64,000 nt of DNA from Trichocoleus sp. (GCA_036702865.1 DATNQD010000054.1:62001-126000); one strand, 5' to 3'. Positions 9,427-18,676 are shown, counted from the first letter of the stretch. A program made the numbers and translations. Notes: generated by a model not told the origin, from the letters alone.

Positions 9427-9777
9427 CTAAATCCCAATTGCTCGATCGAACCGCAGCATTTCCAGGCTCCGATCCCCATAGACTCCCTCAATCTGCTGGC
9501 GGCAGCAGTCGATCGCAAAGTCGTTTAGGTCTTCAGGCTCAACATCATAGAGATCTTGAAAGGTATCAGCCTGGACACGACAGAACCGAGGTCGATTGGC
9601 GTACACCTGACATTCCCGATGTTCATGATCAAAGTGGATACACCAGCCATCTGCACCCACTAAGCTCAGATATTGTTCCAGTTCTTCTGGAGAGAGATAA
9701 AGATCTAAATCAGGACGTTCTGCTGGATCTAAATGACAGCAAGCCCCACATTCCTTCACACAAAGCCAAGTCGCCAT
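9427..9777 (-). CDS. YkgJ family Cys-cluster protein (putative Zn/Fe-chelating)
   Basis: A 116-residue protein of the YkgJ-type 'zinc- or iron-chelating domain' family. It opens with a tight Cys cluster, C6-x3-C10-x2-C13-C14 ('CVKECGACC'), and has further cysteines in 'WCIHFDHEHRECQVY', 'RPRFCRVQ' and 'DFAIDCCRQQ'. The family pattern CxxxCxxCC ... C ... RPxxCR is complete. Function is unknown; metal or Fe-S binding is inferred from the cysteines. It lies upstream of the UPF0016 genes on the same strand, 65 bp away, and could be co-transcribed with them. Confidence 0.9.
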   Translation of the reverse strand: MATWLCVKECGACCHLDPAERPDLDLYLSPEELEQYLSLVGADGWCIHFDHEHRECQVYANRPRFCRVQADTFQDLYDVEPEDLNDFAIDCCRQQIEGVYGDRSLEMLRFDRAIGI

Positions 9778-10004
9778 ATTTCCTCATGGTTGATCATGCC
9801 CCTCTGAGCTTAGCGATTTTAATCGACAGGCTGCCATCGATCGCACTGACCGCTCAATAAATTCCACTAAGACAAAGCAACGAATCAGGTAAATAAATCG
9901 ATAATTATCAGCCGATGAAAGGGGGCAATTACCGTGTAGAATACGATTCAGATAAGTTGTCCAAATAACATTTCACAATTTCTTGGGTTAGATTGGGAGG
10001 CGCA

Positions 10005-10136
10005 ATGGATTTTCTATCAAGTTTGATTGGCGGTATACACTGGGAAACGATCGCGCAATTGACAATGCTGGCTCTCATCGTGATTGCTGGACCTGCCGTC
10101 ATCTTTGTTCTGGCATTCCGGAACGGTGATCTATAA
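10005..10136 (+). CDS. psb30: Photosystem II protein Psb30 (Ycf12)
   Basis: A 43-residue single-helix thylakoid membrane protein. After a short N-terminus ending in '[12 protein letters not shown]' comes one hydrophobic span containing '[12 protein letters not shown]' and a short charged end 'AFRNGDL'. The pattern E-x-IAQLTM-x8-AGP-x-IF-x-L matches Psb30/Ycf12, a small PSII subunit at the periphery of the reaction centre near cytochrome b559 and PsbJ/PsbK. A GGGAGG ribosome-binding site lies 4 bp upstream (ending at 10000). A TAGAAT hexamer at 9937-9942 is a possible -10 element. The gene stands alone and is followed by a possible terminator hairpin. Confidence 0.93.
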   Translation: MDFLSSLIGGIHWETIAQLTMLALIVIAGPAVIFVLAFRNGDL

Positions 10137-10202
10137 GCAGCTAACTCTAAATTTTGCAGGCATTGAACTACAGTAATTTTCAAGAAAAAAAGCAATTAGC
10201 CT

Positions 10203-10248
10203 AAGGGGGTTGTTGGGATAGGGCATTGCCTGATCTCTCAGCCCCCTT
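10203..10248 (+). terminator. Possible stem-loop after psb30
   Basis: AAGGGGG at 10203-10209 can pair with CCCCCTT at 10242-10248, with a 32-base loop. The T run is short, so termination is only suggested. Confidence 0.4.
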
Positions 10249-10457
10249 TATCTCATGCGCTATCCTTGGTAAATCGTTACAGAAGTTCCGTGTTTCTAGT
10301 GATCAGCCAACACTTTTCGCTAAGGTATAAGTGTCATTAAGTGCAACGTTGCTGAGTCAACTTCAGCGCAATTCATTTTTTAAAGCTAAGCATTTTTGCT
10401 TATTGTAAAATCTCAATCAGGATAGTGCGATCGATTTGACTGAACGTATCAGTCTTT

Positions 10458-10483
10458 GTTTTAGTTCAGAGTTTTAGTTCAGA
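10458..10483. repeat. 13-bp perfect tandem duplication
   Basis: GTTTTAGTTCAGA occurs at 10458-10470 and again at 10471-10483 in the region upstream of prs. Confidence 0.9.
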
Positions 10484-10674
10484 GAAGCGATAGAAATTCT
10501 TTCTCTGTCAGCCATTTTGAACAATCAAGGCTTAGAATGTTAGAGCTATACTTCTTAGAACTTAATAATTGCCGTTCGCTTTTAATTCTTTTTTTTAGTA
10601 TCCGTAAAACTAGCAAGAGATGTTTTCTGTTCGATGATGCTAAGATTTCCCTGACTGTAGCCTGAGGAACTGTC

Positions 10675-11667
10675 GTGATCAGCACTGCAACTCTTACCCT
10701 TCAGCCTCCTCTAACTCATCTTTCTGACAATAGTCGTCTTCGGCTGTTCTCGGGTTCTGCAAACTTGCCGCTTGCCCATGAAGTTGCCCGCTATTTGGGC
10801 ATGGATCTGGGTCCGATGGTGCGAAAGCGGTTTGCCGACGGCGAGATCTATATTCAGATTCAAGAGTCAATTCGCGGCTGTGATGTCTATTTAGTGCAGC
10901 CAACTTGCTGCCCGGTCAACGACCATCTAATGGAACTGTTGATCATGATTGATGCTTGCCGTCGAGCCTCTGCCAGACAAATTACGGCAGTCATTCCCTA
11001 CTATGGCTATGCTAGAGCCGATCGTAAAACTGCAGGACGGGAATCAATTACGGCAAAGCTGGTTGCAAACCTGATCACTCAAGCAGGTGCCAGCCGGATT
11101 CTAGCAATGGATCTCCACTCGGCTCAGATCCAGGGCTATTTTGATATTCCGTTTGATCATGTTTATGGCTCTCCAGTCATTCTTGACTACTTGCTGCAAA
11201 AGAACCTCAGCGATATTGTTGTTGTCTCTCCTGATGTGGGTGGTGTTGCCAGAGCTAGAGCCTTTGCCAAAAAGCTGAACGATGCGCCGCTTGCCATTAT
11301 TGATAAGCGTCGTCAGGCTCACAATGTCGCAGAAGTGATGAATGTGATCGGCGATGTGGCTGGCAAGACTGCGGTTCTAGTTGATGACATGATCGACACA
11401 GCAGGCACGATTTGTGAAGGGGCAAGGATACTGCGTCAGCAGGGGGCACGCCAGGTCTATGCCTGTGCAACTCATGCTGTCTTTTCGCCTCCGGCAGTAG
11501 AACGGCTCTCAGCCGGGCTGTTTGAGGAAGTTATTGTCACCAACACAATTCCAATGCTAGAAGATAAGCGATTCCCGCAACTTACGGTTCTATCGGTGGC
11601 AAATTTGTTGGGTGAGGCAATCTGGCGAATTCATGAGGATAGTTCGGTCAGCAGTATGTTTCGCTAA
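10675..11667 (+). CDS. prs: Ribose-phosphate pyrophosphokinase (PRPP synthetase)
   Basis: Makes 5-phosphoribosyl 1-diphosphate from ribose 5-phosphate and ATP, feeding nucleotide, His and Trp synthesis. The 330-residue protein has 'RLRLFSGSANLPLAHEVARY' near the N-terminus, 'KRFADGEIYIQI', the catalytic-flap region 'YYGYARADRKTAGRE', and the PRPP loop 'VLVDDMIDTAGTI'. The start is a GTG at 10675; no ATG gives a full N-terminus. A strong terminator follows at 11715. rpiA, which supplies the substrate ribose 5-phosphate, is the next gene on the same strand but appears to have its own transcript. Confidence 0.96.
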   Translation: MISTATLTLQPPLTHLSDNSRLRLFSGSANLPLAHEVARYLGMDLGPMVRKRFADGEIYIQIQESIRGCDVYLVQPTCCPVNDHLMELLIMIDACRRASARQITAVIPYYGYARADRKTAGRESITAKLVANLITQAGASRILAMDLHSAQIQGYFDIPFDHVYGSPVILDYLLQKNLSDIVVVSPDVGGVARARAFAKKLNDAPLAIIDKRRQAHNVAEVMNVIGDVAGKTAVLVDDMIDTAGTICEGARILRQQGARQVYACATHAVFSPPAVERLSAGLFEEVIVTNTIPMLEDKRFPQLTVLSVANLLGEAIWRIHEDSSVSSMFR

Positions 11668-11682
11668 ATCTTTCGCTAAATC
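11659..11682. repeat. 12-bp perfect tandem duplication across the prs stop codon
   Basis: TTTCGCTAAATC occurs at 11659-11670 and 11671-11682. The first copy contains the prs TAA stop at 11665-11667, so the last codons of prs form part of the unit. Confidence 0.9.
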
Positions 11683-11714
11683 ATCCCAGGTATTCAGCAA
11701 AAGTTAGTTCTATT

Positions 11715-11739
11715 GGCAGGCGATCGGTCTGCCTTTTTT
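11715..11739 (+). terminator. Rho-independent terminator of prs
   Basis: GGCAG at 11715-11719 pairs with CTGCC at 11729-11733, followed directly by TTTTTT (11734-11739). The loop contains CGATCG. Confidence 0.8.
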
Positions 11740-11845
11740 CGTGCTGTCTTTTGAGGCTTGACTTGATTGCCTTTCTGACAATCTAGGCATTGGTGACACT
11801 TTGCGTCATGCTAGATAGCATTTGTCATTACTAAAGTGGGTGGCA

Positions 11846-11866
11846 GGTGTTAGGTGTTAGGTGTTG
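11846..11866. repeat. Heptanucleotide tandem repeat (GGTGTTA)
   Basis: Three consecutive 7-bp units, GGTGTTA twice then GGTGTTG, upstream of rpiA. This resembles the short tandemly repeated heptamers known from cyanobacterial intergenic DNA. Confidence 0.8.
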
Positions 11867-11963
11867 AGGAGCAAGATCCCAGATTACTCAGGGGTTTTAC
11901 TCGCTTGATCTGTCCTAGCTCAACAACCTGTGCTCAATATTTTCATCTTAGAGGAGGTTTGAT

Positions 11964-12671
11964 ATGACCGCAGGACTCGATCCCGTGAAGTTAATGAAGC
12001 AGGAAGTCGGTAGGGTAGCAGCAAACCTTGTGCAGTCAGGCGCGATCGTTGGGTTGGGCACTGGGTCAACGACCGCCTACATGATTCAGTTCCTGGGTGA
12101 GCGGCTCAAGTCGGGCGAACTCAAAAACGTTAAAGGTATCCCGACCTCTTTTCAGGCATCCGTGCTGGCAAAACAGTATGGGATTCCGCTAACCACCTTA
12201 GACGAAGTGGATCGAATCGATATTGCGATCGATGGAGCGGATGAGGTTGATCCACAAAAGAACCTGATTAAAGGTGGCGGGGCAGCCCATACGCGCGAGA
12301 AGATTGTGGATGCGCTCGCTGAGCAGTTTATTGTGGTTGTGGATAGTTCCAAACTTGTCGATCGGTTAGGAGCCTTTCCTTTGCCTGTGGAAGTGCTGCC
12401 GATGGCAGTGACGCCTGTAATGAAAGCGATCGAGAAACTGGGTGGCAAGCCAGAGATCCGGATGGCAGTCAAGAAGGATGGTCCGGTGATCACAGACCAG
12501 GGAAATATGATTGTGGATGTTCAGTTTGGAGCGATCGAGCATCCGGCTGACCTGGAAAAGACCCTGAACAACATTCCCGGCGTTCTTGATAATGGGTTGT
12601 TTGTCGGCGTGACCGATCGAGTTCTTGTCGGTGAAGTCAAAGACGGTCAACCCAGCGTTAGAGAATTCTAA
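11964..12671 (+). CDS. rpiA: Ribose-5-phosphate isomerase A
   Basis: Interconverts ribulose 5-phosphate and ribose 5-phosphate in the Calvin and pentose phosphate cycles. The 235-residue protein has all the RpiA landmarks: '[13 protein letters not shown]', '[13 protein letters not shown]' with catalytic Asp residues, '[16 protein letters not shown]' with Lys and Glu, and '[11 protein letters not shown]'. The ATG at 11964 follows a strong GAGGAGG site at 11951-11957. A palindromic element lies downstream, between it and the convergent DUF2325 gene. Confidence 0.97.
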   Translation: MTAGLDPVKLMKQEVGRVAANLVQSGAIVGLGTGSTTAYMIQFLGERLKSGELKNVKGIPTSFQASVLAKQYGIPLTTLDEVDRIDIAIDGADEVDPQKNLIKGGGAAHTREKIVDALAEQFIVVVDSSKLVDRLGAFPLPVEVLPMAVTPVMKAIEKLGGKPEIRMAVKKDGPVITDQGNMIVDVQFGAIEHPADLEKTLNNIPGVLDNGLFVGVTDRVLVGEVKDGQPSVREF

Positions 12672-12694
12672 GCTCTACCTCTACAATCCTCCAG

Positions 12695-12722
12695 AGTCCC
12701 CCAATATCGGGGGATTTCGGGG
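12695..12722. repeat. Palindromic interspersed element, copy 2 (possible bidirectional terminator)
   Basis: Same design as 8494-8521: AGTCCCCCA, a short loop, GGGGGATT and a GGGG run. Arms TCCCCC (12697-12702) and GGGGGA (12709-12714) can pair. It again lies between convergent genes. Confidence 0.75.
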
Positions 12723-12734
12723 ACGAGACAACAT

Positions 12735-13781
12735 TTAAGCGGGTTTAGAAAACTGATTCAAGTGGCGCGCTAGTTGCTTGCTTTTCAAGCCATATTCGAT
12801 CGCTTCTAGGACTCGAACCACACCTGTTGTATTAATCATTTCGATCGTTTTTCCAGCGCGTTGGGCTGCCTGGGCTGCTTTCTCGGTTAATTTATGGCTG
12901 GTATAGCCTGTGATCACCAGAATTAAGTCAGCACTGGCAATATGAATTTCTGCCTGTCCTGCGATTTGAGGACCAGCCTGGGCTGTACACCAAACTAAGT
13001 TAACGTTTGCTTCGCGCAAGCGATTACGCACGGCAGTTTCCAGGCGATCGTGTCCGCCAAAAATCACGACTTTGCCTTCTAATGCACTATAAGGGTTAGG
13101 GCGTTTTTCAGAGACACGATGCCGGACGCGAGGCTGCACATCAGGGGCACGTTCAACCCGGGCGCGGTTTTCTAACGCTTTGTTATAGATAAAACCTAAC
13201 GTCTGTTCATGGCTACCCCGTAATCGAGCGACGGGTCCTTCTTCGCTATTGGCATTGATTTGCTGGATCAAGGTATCCACCACTTCTTCTAAAGCACCGA
13301 TCGCCTTTAAGTCGTGCATGTAGCCTCGTACTGCGATCGAAGCATCTGTGGCGCTATAAAAATCTGCCTGTTCAGCAATCATTTCAAGCAGGTCAGCTTT
13401 GAGCGCCTGTCGCCAGCGGTTTGTTTGTTCAGTTAATCGTTCGTCCAGTAAACGTTCTTCATTTAAGATCATCTGACGATCGATTGTCTGGGCTGCCAAT
13501 ATTGGCGCATTTTCCAGCTTTTGGCGTAAATCTGCCGCTTTTTCCTCTAATTTTTTCCGAGTTACGCTATCAACAAAATCTTCAGAAGTAAGCTGATTCA
13601 ACATTCCTTCGACTTGTGCCAAAAGTGGCTCTAATCGATCTTTAATCCGGCTTATTTCTTGGTGAATTTGCTCATCCCGTTGTTGCTGTAAGCGTTTTTC
13701 TTCTAGCTCTATTCTTGCTAATGACAGTAAATCCTGGACAGAATTTTCGAGTTCGTCTAGTTCTGAGAAATCCATAATCAT
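12735..13781 (-). CDS. Coiled-coil protein with C-terminal DUF2325 domain
   Basis: About 348 residues. The first half is predicted coiled coil, very rich in Glu, Gln, Arg and Leu ('LEEKRLQQQRDEQIHQEI'). The C-terminal 110 residues form a DUF2325 domain: 'GKVVIFGGHDRLETAVRNRL', 'VNLVWCTAQAG', and 'ADLILVITGYTSHK', a Rossmann-like fold of unknown role. The start is ambiguous: ATG codons at 13781 and 13775 and a TTG at 13784 are within 10 bp, and no clear ribosome-binding site decides among them. The protein is probably cytoplasmic. Confidence 0.85.
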   Translation of the reverse strand: MIMDFSELDELENSVQDLLSLARIELEEKRLQQQRDEQIHQEISRIKDRLEPLLAQVEGMLNQLTSEDFVDSVTRKKLEEKAADLRQKLENAPILAAQTIDRQMILNEERLLDERLTEQTNRWRQALKADLLEMIAEQADFYSATDASIAVRGYMHDLKAIGALEEVVDTLIQQINANSEEGPVARLRGSHEQTLGFIYNKALENRARVERAPDVQPRVRHRVSEKRPNPYSALEGKVVIFGGHDRLETAVRNRLREANVNLVWCTAQAGPQIAGQAEIHIASADLILVITGYTSHKLTEKAAQAAQRAGKTIEMINTTGVVRVLEAIEYGLKSKQLARHLNQFSKPA

Positions 13782-13946
13782 CAAGAAAACTTATTGTAAT
13801 GCGATTAAAGTTATGCCAATCGCCGTTGCTTATGCAACAGTAATTGCCGATTGTATCGAGTTTAGATACTTTATTATTGCGACTTTTTTGAAAGGCTGTA
13901 TGCTGTTCTAGCCGCTATCCTCACACATTGGATGCCCTAAACTCTT

Positions 13947-15128
13947 ATGCAATATCGAAGATTCGGACGGACTGAACTGTCGATTCCTGTATTTTCCTGC
14001 GGTGGAATGCGCTACCAATACAAATGGCAGGACGTTCCAAAACAGGAAATTCCACTTGACAATCAGGCAAACCTAGAAGCGACGATCCGCCGATCAATTG
14101 AGGTGGGTATTACTCATATTGAAACTGCAAGAGGTTATGGCACATCCGAGCTTCAACTGGGGCAAATTCTTCCCACATTACCCAGGGAAAAGATTATTGT
14201 GCAAACAAAGGTAGAGCCTGTTGCAGATTCCAAAGAGTTCTTGCAAACATTTGAACAATCTTTGGCAAATCTGAATCTAGACTACGTTGATTTGTTGGGG
14301 CTGCACGGAATTAATAACCCTGAATTGCTCAAATATAGCATTCGTCCGGGTGGATGTTTAGAAGTTGCTCAGAAGCTACAGCAGCAAGGAAAAATCCGCT
14401 CCATTGGCTTTTCTACCCATGCCCCGCTTGAGGTAATCCTGGAGGCGATCGACACAAACCAATTTGACTACGTTAACCTGCATTGGTACTACATCAATCA
14501 GACGAATTGGGCAGCGATCGAGGCAGCAACCCAGCGCGACATGGGCGTGTTTATTATCAGCCCCTCGAACAAAGGTGGGCTGCTTTATGAACCATCACAG
14601 AAGCTATCTAACCTTTGTGCACCGCTCAGTCCGATCGTGTTTAACAATCTTTTTTGTCTCAGTCATCCTCAAGTGCATACGCTGAGTCTTGGGGCAGCCC
14701 GACCTCAAGATTTTGATGAGCATCTAAAAACGCTGGACTGGCTCGATCGAGCCGATGAAATTCTGCCGTCGATTATCAACCGATTGGAACAAGCCGCGAT
14801 CGCGGCATTGGGTGAAGACTGGTATCGTACCTGGCATGTCGGTCTACCGCAACCGGAGGAAACCCCAGGCGGCATCAACATTCCAACGATTCTCTGGCTC
14901 TGGAACCTGGCAACTGCCTACGACATGGTGGGCTATGGCAAGATGCGCTACAACCTTCTGGGAAATGGAGGACATTGGTTTGCAGGCGTAAAAGCCGATC
15001 GCGTCAAAGATTTTGATTTCAAACACTGTCTTCGACACAGCCCTCATGCTGACCGGATTCCCGATTTGCTGCAACAAGCCGATCGGCTGCTGGGAGGACA
15101 GACTGTTCAACGACTGTCGCAACAGTAG
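13947..15128 (+). CDS. Aldo/keto reductase family oxidoreductase
   Basis: A 393-residue NAD(P)H-dependent aldo/keto reductase. The N-terminal barrel begins 'MQYRRFGRTELSIPVFSCGG'. The catalytic tetrad region has Glu in 'THIETARGYGTSE' (the usual position of Asp-x4-Tyr), Lys in 'IIVQTKV', and His in 'LLGLHGINN'. The last 120 residues, after the barrel, contain 'DWYRTWHVGLPQPEETPGGI' and are specific to the longer cyanobacterial subgroup. The C-terminal CxxCxxxCP cluster of the ferredoxin-like AKR subgroup is not present. Substrate unknown. It sits alone, with cysC 69 bp downstream. Confidence 0.9.
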   Translation: MQYRRFGRTELSIPVFSCGGMRYQYKWQDVPKQEIPLDNQANLEATIRRSIEVGITHIETARGYGTSELQLGQILPTLPREKIIVQTKVEPVADSKEFLQTFEQSLANLNLDYVDLLGLHGINNPELLKYSIRPGGCLEVAQKLQQQGKIRSIGFSTHAPLEVILEAIDTNQFDYVNLHWYYINQTNWAAIEAATQRDMGVFIISPSNKGGLLYEPSQKLSNLCAPLSPIVFNNLFCLSHPQVHTLSLGAARPQDFDEHLKTLDWLDRADEILPSIINRLEQAAIAALGEDWYRTWHVGLPQPEETPGGINIPTILWLWNLATAYDMVGYGKMRYNLLGNGGHWFAGVKADRVKDFDFKHCLRHSPHADRIPDLLQQADRLLGGQTVQRLSQQ

Positions 15129-15197
15129 ATCAAGACAGGGTATTGCCTGTGATAGCCTGATTAAGCGAGAATGCCCCGAGGAATGCGAGGAGATGTG

Positions 15198-15758
15198 ATG
15201 ACGGCAGCGCAGGGTGGTGTAACGGTGTGGTTTACTGGCTTGAGTGGAGCCGGAAAGACAACCATTTGTCAGGCAGTGGAGCAGCAATTACGATCGCAGG
15301 GCTATCGGGTTGAAGTTCTAGATGGCGATGTCGTGCGAGAGAACCTGACCAAAGGGTTGGGCTTTAGTAAAGCCGATCGGGACGAAAATATCCGCCGGAT
15401 TGGGTTTGTCGCTAATCTTCTCACTCGAAATGGGGTTGTGGTGCTGGTTTCCGCCATTTCACCTTATCGAGAAATTCGGGAAGAAGTTCGTCATAATATC
15501 GGCAATTTTGTTGAAGTGTATGTGAGTACCCCTTTAGAGGTTTGTGAGCAGCGAGATGTGAAAGGGCTTTATAAGCGTGCAAGGGCTGGAGAAATTAAAA
15601 ACTTCACTGGCATTGACGATCCTTATGAGCCACCTTTGAACCCGGAAGTCAACTGCAAAACGCAGCAAGAAACCCCGGCGGAGAGTGCGGCAAAAGTAAT
15701 GTCATACATTGAGGCATTTGTGCAATCGAAAGCCGCAACGGGCGCAGCCAAGAACTAA
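15198..15758 (+). CDS. cysC: Adenylylsulfate (APS) kinase
   Basis: Phosphorylates adenosine 5'-phosphosulfate to PAPS in sulfate assimilation. The 186-residue protein has Walker A 'GLSGAGKTT' (residues 14-22), '[19 protein letters not shown]' for APS binding, and '[20 protein letters not shown]'. The ATG at 15198 was chosen because a GAGGAG site (15187-15192) lies 5 bp before it; an in-frame ATG 27 bp upstream adds nine unsupported residues. mnmH follows 57 bp downstream. Confidence 0.96.
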   Translation: MTAAQGGVTVWFTGLSGAGKTTICQAVEQQLRSQGYRVEVLDGDVVRENLTKGLGFSKADRDENIRRIGFVANLLTRNGVVVLVSAISPYREIREEVRHNIGNFVEVYVSTPLEVCEQRDVKGLYKRARAGEIKNFTGIDDPYEPPLNPEVNCKTQQETPAESAAKVMSYIEAFVQSKAATGAAKN

Positions 15759-15815
15759 CCTGCCGAGAGCAAGACGGAACCACTACACTAGATAAATTGC
15801 TGATATTGCTGGGTC

Positions 15816-16889
15816 ATGGGTGTTGTGAACTGTCTTACCCCGATCGATTTTCTAGACGCGCCGGGGGTAATCCTGGATGTGCGGAGTCCGAGTGAGTATG
15901 CTCAAGGGCATCTTCCGGGTGCCGTTAGTTTTCCGCTGTTCACCAATGAAGAGCGGGCAGAGGTTGGCATTTGCTACAAGCAAGTAGGACGCGATGCAGC
16001 CGTTGAACTTGGCTTTGCAATTGCTGGACCCAAATTCGCTCAGTTTATTGCAACTGCAAAAGATCTCTCGCCCGATCGCCGAGTGCGAGTTCACTGTTGG
16101 CGCGGTGGAATGCGGAGTGAAGGGGTTTCCTGGGTTTTGCGAATGGCTGGTTTTGAAGTGACAGTGCTTCAGGGCGGCTATAAAGCATTCCGGCGCTGGG
16201 TATTGGCGAGTTTTGAGCAGCCCAAGTCAATTCTGATCTTAGGTGGCATGACGGGCACCGGCAAAACAGAGATCTTGCACCATTTAGTTCAATTAGGAGC
16301 GCAAGTGCTGGATCTGGAGGGACTGGCGAGTCATCGCGGCAGCAGTTTTGGAGCATTGGGACTTCCACCTCAGCCAACAAATGAGCAGTTTGAAAATGAA
16401 ATTGCGGTCAGATGGTCGCAGGTTGAGGCAGATCAACCCGTCTGGATTGAGGCAGAAAGCAAGCGAATTGGGCTATGCCGTGTGCCAGAGCAGTTGTTTC
16501 AGCAGATGGATCAAGCTGCCGTTCTGGAAATTGTGCGTCCACAATCAGAGCGCTTAGCTGTGCTCGTTGATGTGTATGGGACGATCGATCGAGAAGCATT
16601 GGTAATCGCAACAGAGCGAATTCGCCGCAGATTAGGAGGACTACGAACTCAGCAAGCCATTGACCTGATTCAGGCAGGCAATTTAACCGATGCCTTTGAA
16701 TTGATCCTGGCATATTACGATAAGACTTATACCTACGACTTACAGCGACGCAGTGTTGCACGTTATCCGATCGATGTTACGGGTTTATCTGCCAAAGAAA
16801 GTGCGGAACTGCTATTAAAGCAAGCAAAACAAATATTCAATCAGTCGGTTGCAATAAATGCCTCAGTTCAAGCGATCGAACGAGTTTAG
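15816..16889 (+). CDS. mnmH: tRNA 2-selenouridine synthase (SelU/MnmH)
   Basis: Replaces sulfur with selenium at the wobble 2-thiouridine of certain tRNAs; the same enzyme can S-geranylate the base. The 357-residue protein has an N-terminal rhodanese domain with catalytic Cys94 in 'VHCWRGGMRSEG', and a C-terminal P-loop domain with 'GGMTGTGKT' (143-151). This two-domain order and length match YbbB/SelU. No selD is visible in the window, so a source of selenophosphate cannot be judged from here. Confidence 0.94.
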   Translation: MGVVNCLTPIDFLDAPGVILDVRSPSEYAQGHLPGAVSFPLFTNEERAEVGICYKQVGRDAAVELGFAIAGPKFAQFIATAKDLSPDRRVRVHCWRGGMRSEGVSWVLRMAGFEVTVLQGGYKAFRRWVLASFEQPKSILILGGMTGTGKTEILHHLVQLGAQVLDLEGLASHRGSSFGALGLPPQPTNEQFENEIAVRWSQVEADQPVWIEAESKRIGLCRVPEQLFQQMDQAAVLEIVRPQSERLAVLVDVYGTIDREALVIATERIRRRLGGLRTQQAIDLIQAGNLTDAFELILAYYDKTYTYDLQRRSVARYPIDVTGLSAKESAELLLKQAKQIFNQSVAINASVQAIERV

Positions 16890-17076
16890 AAGCAATCTTC
16901 AGAAGGATGATGCACTCTAGCTTTGATGTTCGGACGCCTGATTTTAGCCACTTTAAAGTTCATATCAGGCTCAACGCTGCGATCGATATTCAACCATCGA
17001 TATATAAGAGTGAGATTTATCAAAACTCAAGTTTTATGTTGAAGCAAATTAAGGACAGAAAAGAGAGCAATGAGGC

Positions 17077-18042
17077 ATGGAAAAAGCGTCTAATTTATTA
17101 GTTAAGTTTAGTAAAAAACTATTTTCGGACGCAGAACAACAAGATCAGTTTGTTGCAGCCTTAACTCAGCCAGGTTCTTTTCATCCCTGTATTTTGTGGA
17201 CAAAGCCTCGCCCAGGGAATCTACCCTTTGCAATTGAACCCTCAATTCCCTGGCAGCCTCACTTCATCGATCGTCTAGCTTTTGGTGAAAGACCTGGACA
17301 GCATCCTCTTCACAATGAAGGCTATTTTTACTGTCTTGATTTCTCCTCCGTCTTTGCCGCAACGCCGCTGTTAACGATCGATCAGCCGGTTCGGTTGGTT
17401 GCTGATATCTGTGGTTCACCAGGAGGAAAAAGTTTATTTGCCTGGGTCGCATTAAAACCAGAGTTTTTGCTTAGTAATGAGGTCATTGGCAAGCGGATCG
17501 GTGCCTTGTTGTCAAACTTGAAGCGGTGTGAAGCGAAGCCATCAGTGATTACAAACCTGGACTCCAGCATTTTGGCAGAAGAAATTTCAGGTACAGCCGA
17601 TGTCGTTTTAGTTGATGCACCCTGTTCAGGACAGTCTTTGCTGGCAAAAGGAGGGAAATCTCCTGGCTGTTTTCATCCGGTTAACATTAACAAAAACGCC
17701 AATCGTCAAAAGCGAATTATTGCCAACTCTGGATCAATCGTTTCACCTCAAGGATATTTGCTTTATATGACATGCGCTTATTCCTTGGAGGAAAATGAAC
17801 AGGTTTGTGAATGGTTTTTAGAACGATTTCCCCACTTTAAGCCGATCGATGTTCCTGCGTTAAATAGCTACCGATCGCACTTGACCTCATTGCCCTGCTA
17901 TCGGATGTTTCCTCAAACAAATCTGGGGGCAGGCGCATTTACTGCTCTGTTCCAAAATACAGAAGCTCACAGTGACAACATGGATTCTATCCAACAGAAA
18001 TTCAATTTATTTCTTCAGCGTCCAAGGTTGATTTTTGTTTAA
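17077..18042 (+). CDS. RsmB/NOP2-type RNA cytosine-C5 methyltransferase
   Basis: A 321-residue SAM-dependent RNA m5C methyltransferase of the NOL1/NOP2/Sun family. The SAM loop is 'ADICGSPGGKS' (109-119, usual form D-x-C-AAPGGK). The two catalytic cysteines are C183 in 'VDAPCSGQ' and C233 in 'LYMTCAYSLEENE'. It lacks an N-terminal NusB-like domain and a PUA domain, so it is shorter than E. coli RsmB or RsmF. The substrate (rRNA or tRNA) is unknown. The upstream 187 bp contains no convincing gene. Confidence 0.9.
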   Translation: MEKASNLLVKFSKKLFSDAEQQDQFVAALTQPGSFHPCILWTKPRPGNLPFAIEPSIPWQPHFIDRLAFGERPGQHPLHNEGYFYCLDFSSVFAATPLLTIDQPVRLVADICGSPGGKSLFAWVALKPEFLLSNEVIGKRIGALLSNLKRCEAKPSVITNLDSSILAEEISGTADVVLVDAPCSGQSLLAKGGKSPGCFHPVNINKNANRQKRIIANSGSIVSPQGYLLYMTCAYSLEENEQVCEWFLERFPHFKPIDVPALNSYRSHLTSLPCYRMFPQTNLGAGAFTALFQNTEAHSDNMDSIQQKFNLFLQRPRLIFV

Positions 18043-18154
18043 TGATTAGGTGTGAGGAGATAGGGGCTTGAAGCCATCGGATGCCTTAACGTTTAATATT
18101 ACTTTCCCTTCTTCAAAAACGATTTAGCCCCATAAATTTTATATTCACGAGCCT

Positions 18155-18676
18155 ATGTCTGAACGATCGCTTGCGCCGTTAATTCTGACGCTCAAACTCG
18201 ACTCCCAAACCTTTCATCAATTTGATTCACTGCGTCAGCAGCACTTCCCCCCAGAGCGAAACTTCCTACCTGCTCACGTCACTTTGTTTCATGCGTTGCC
18301 CGGTGATCAAAAACTCAGTATTCAGCAAACCTTACGCGAAATTTGTGCTCAAACTCCAAACTTTGCCCTTCAGTTCTCTCGCCTCCGCTTCTTGGGTCAA
18401 GGTGTGGCGATCGACATCGATTCCCTGGAATTGAGACAACTCCGACAAAATCTAGCAAAAATTTGGGATCCCTGGCTCAGTCGCCAAGACCAGCAGGGCT
18501 ATCGACCGCATATCACCATTCAAAACAAAGTCACTTCAGCAGCGGCGCGGCAGTTGTTTGATCAGATGATTGAGCAATGGCAGCCGATTGAAGGCGCAGG
18601 TAAGGGATTATTGCTCTGGTACTATCAGGGCGGACCCTGGGAACTGGCAGAAGACTTTTCTTTTCGATCGCCCTAA
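18155..18676 (+). CDS. 2'-5' RNA ligase-like 2H phosphoesterase
   Basis: A 173-residue two-histidine phosphoesterase of the LigT / 2'-5' RNA ligase superfamily. The two H-x-T/S-x motifs are H41 in 'PAHVTLFHAL' and the His in 'YRPHITIQNK'. Such proteins open 2',3'-cyclic phosphates or join RNA 2'-5'; the substrate here is unknown. Its stop overlaps the stop of the convergent glycosidase gene by 4 bp. Confidence 0.88.
   Translation: MSERSLAPLILTLKLDSQTFHQFDSLRQQHFPPERNFLPAHVTLFHALPGDQKLSIQQTLREICAQTPNFALQFSRLRFLGQGVAIDIDSLELRQLRQNLAKIWDPWLSRQDQQGYRPHITIQNKVTSAAARQLFDQMIEQWQPIEGAGKGLLLWYYQGGPWELAEDFSFRSP

Larger units (their letters stand above)
10137..10674. other. Intergenic region between psb30 and prs
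   Basis: 538 bp without a supported gene. It holds a possible hairpin after psb30 and a 13-bp tandem duplication, and presumably the prs promoter. Confidence 0.6.

Noticed and set aside
9438-9860. A 140-residue plus-strand open frame opposite the YkgJ-like gene
   Set aside because: The minus-strand protein has a conserved Cys pattern; the plus-strand product is of biased composition and shows no family.
16907-17101. A 64-residue open frame before the RsmB-like methyltransferase
   Set aside because: No ribosome-binding site or recognisable protein feature, and it overlaps the methyltransferase start.
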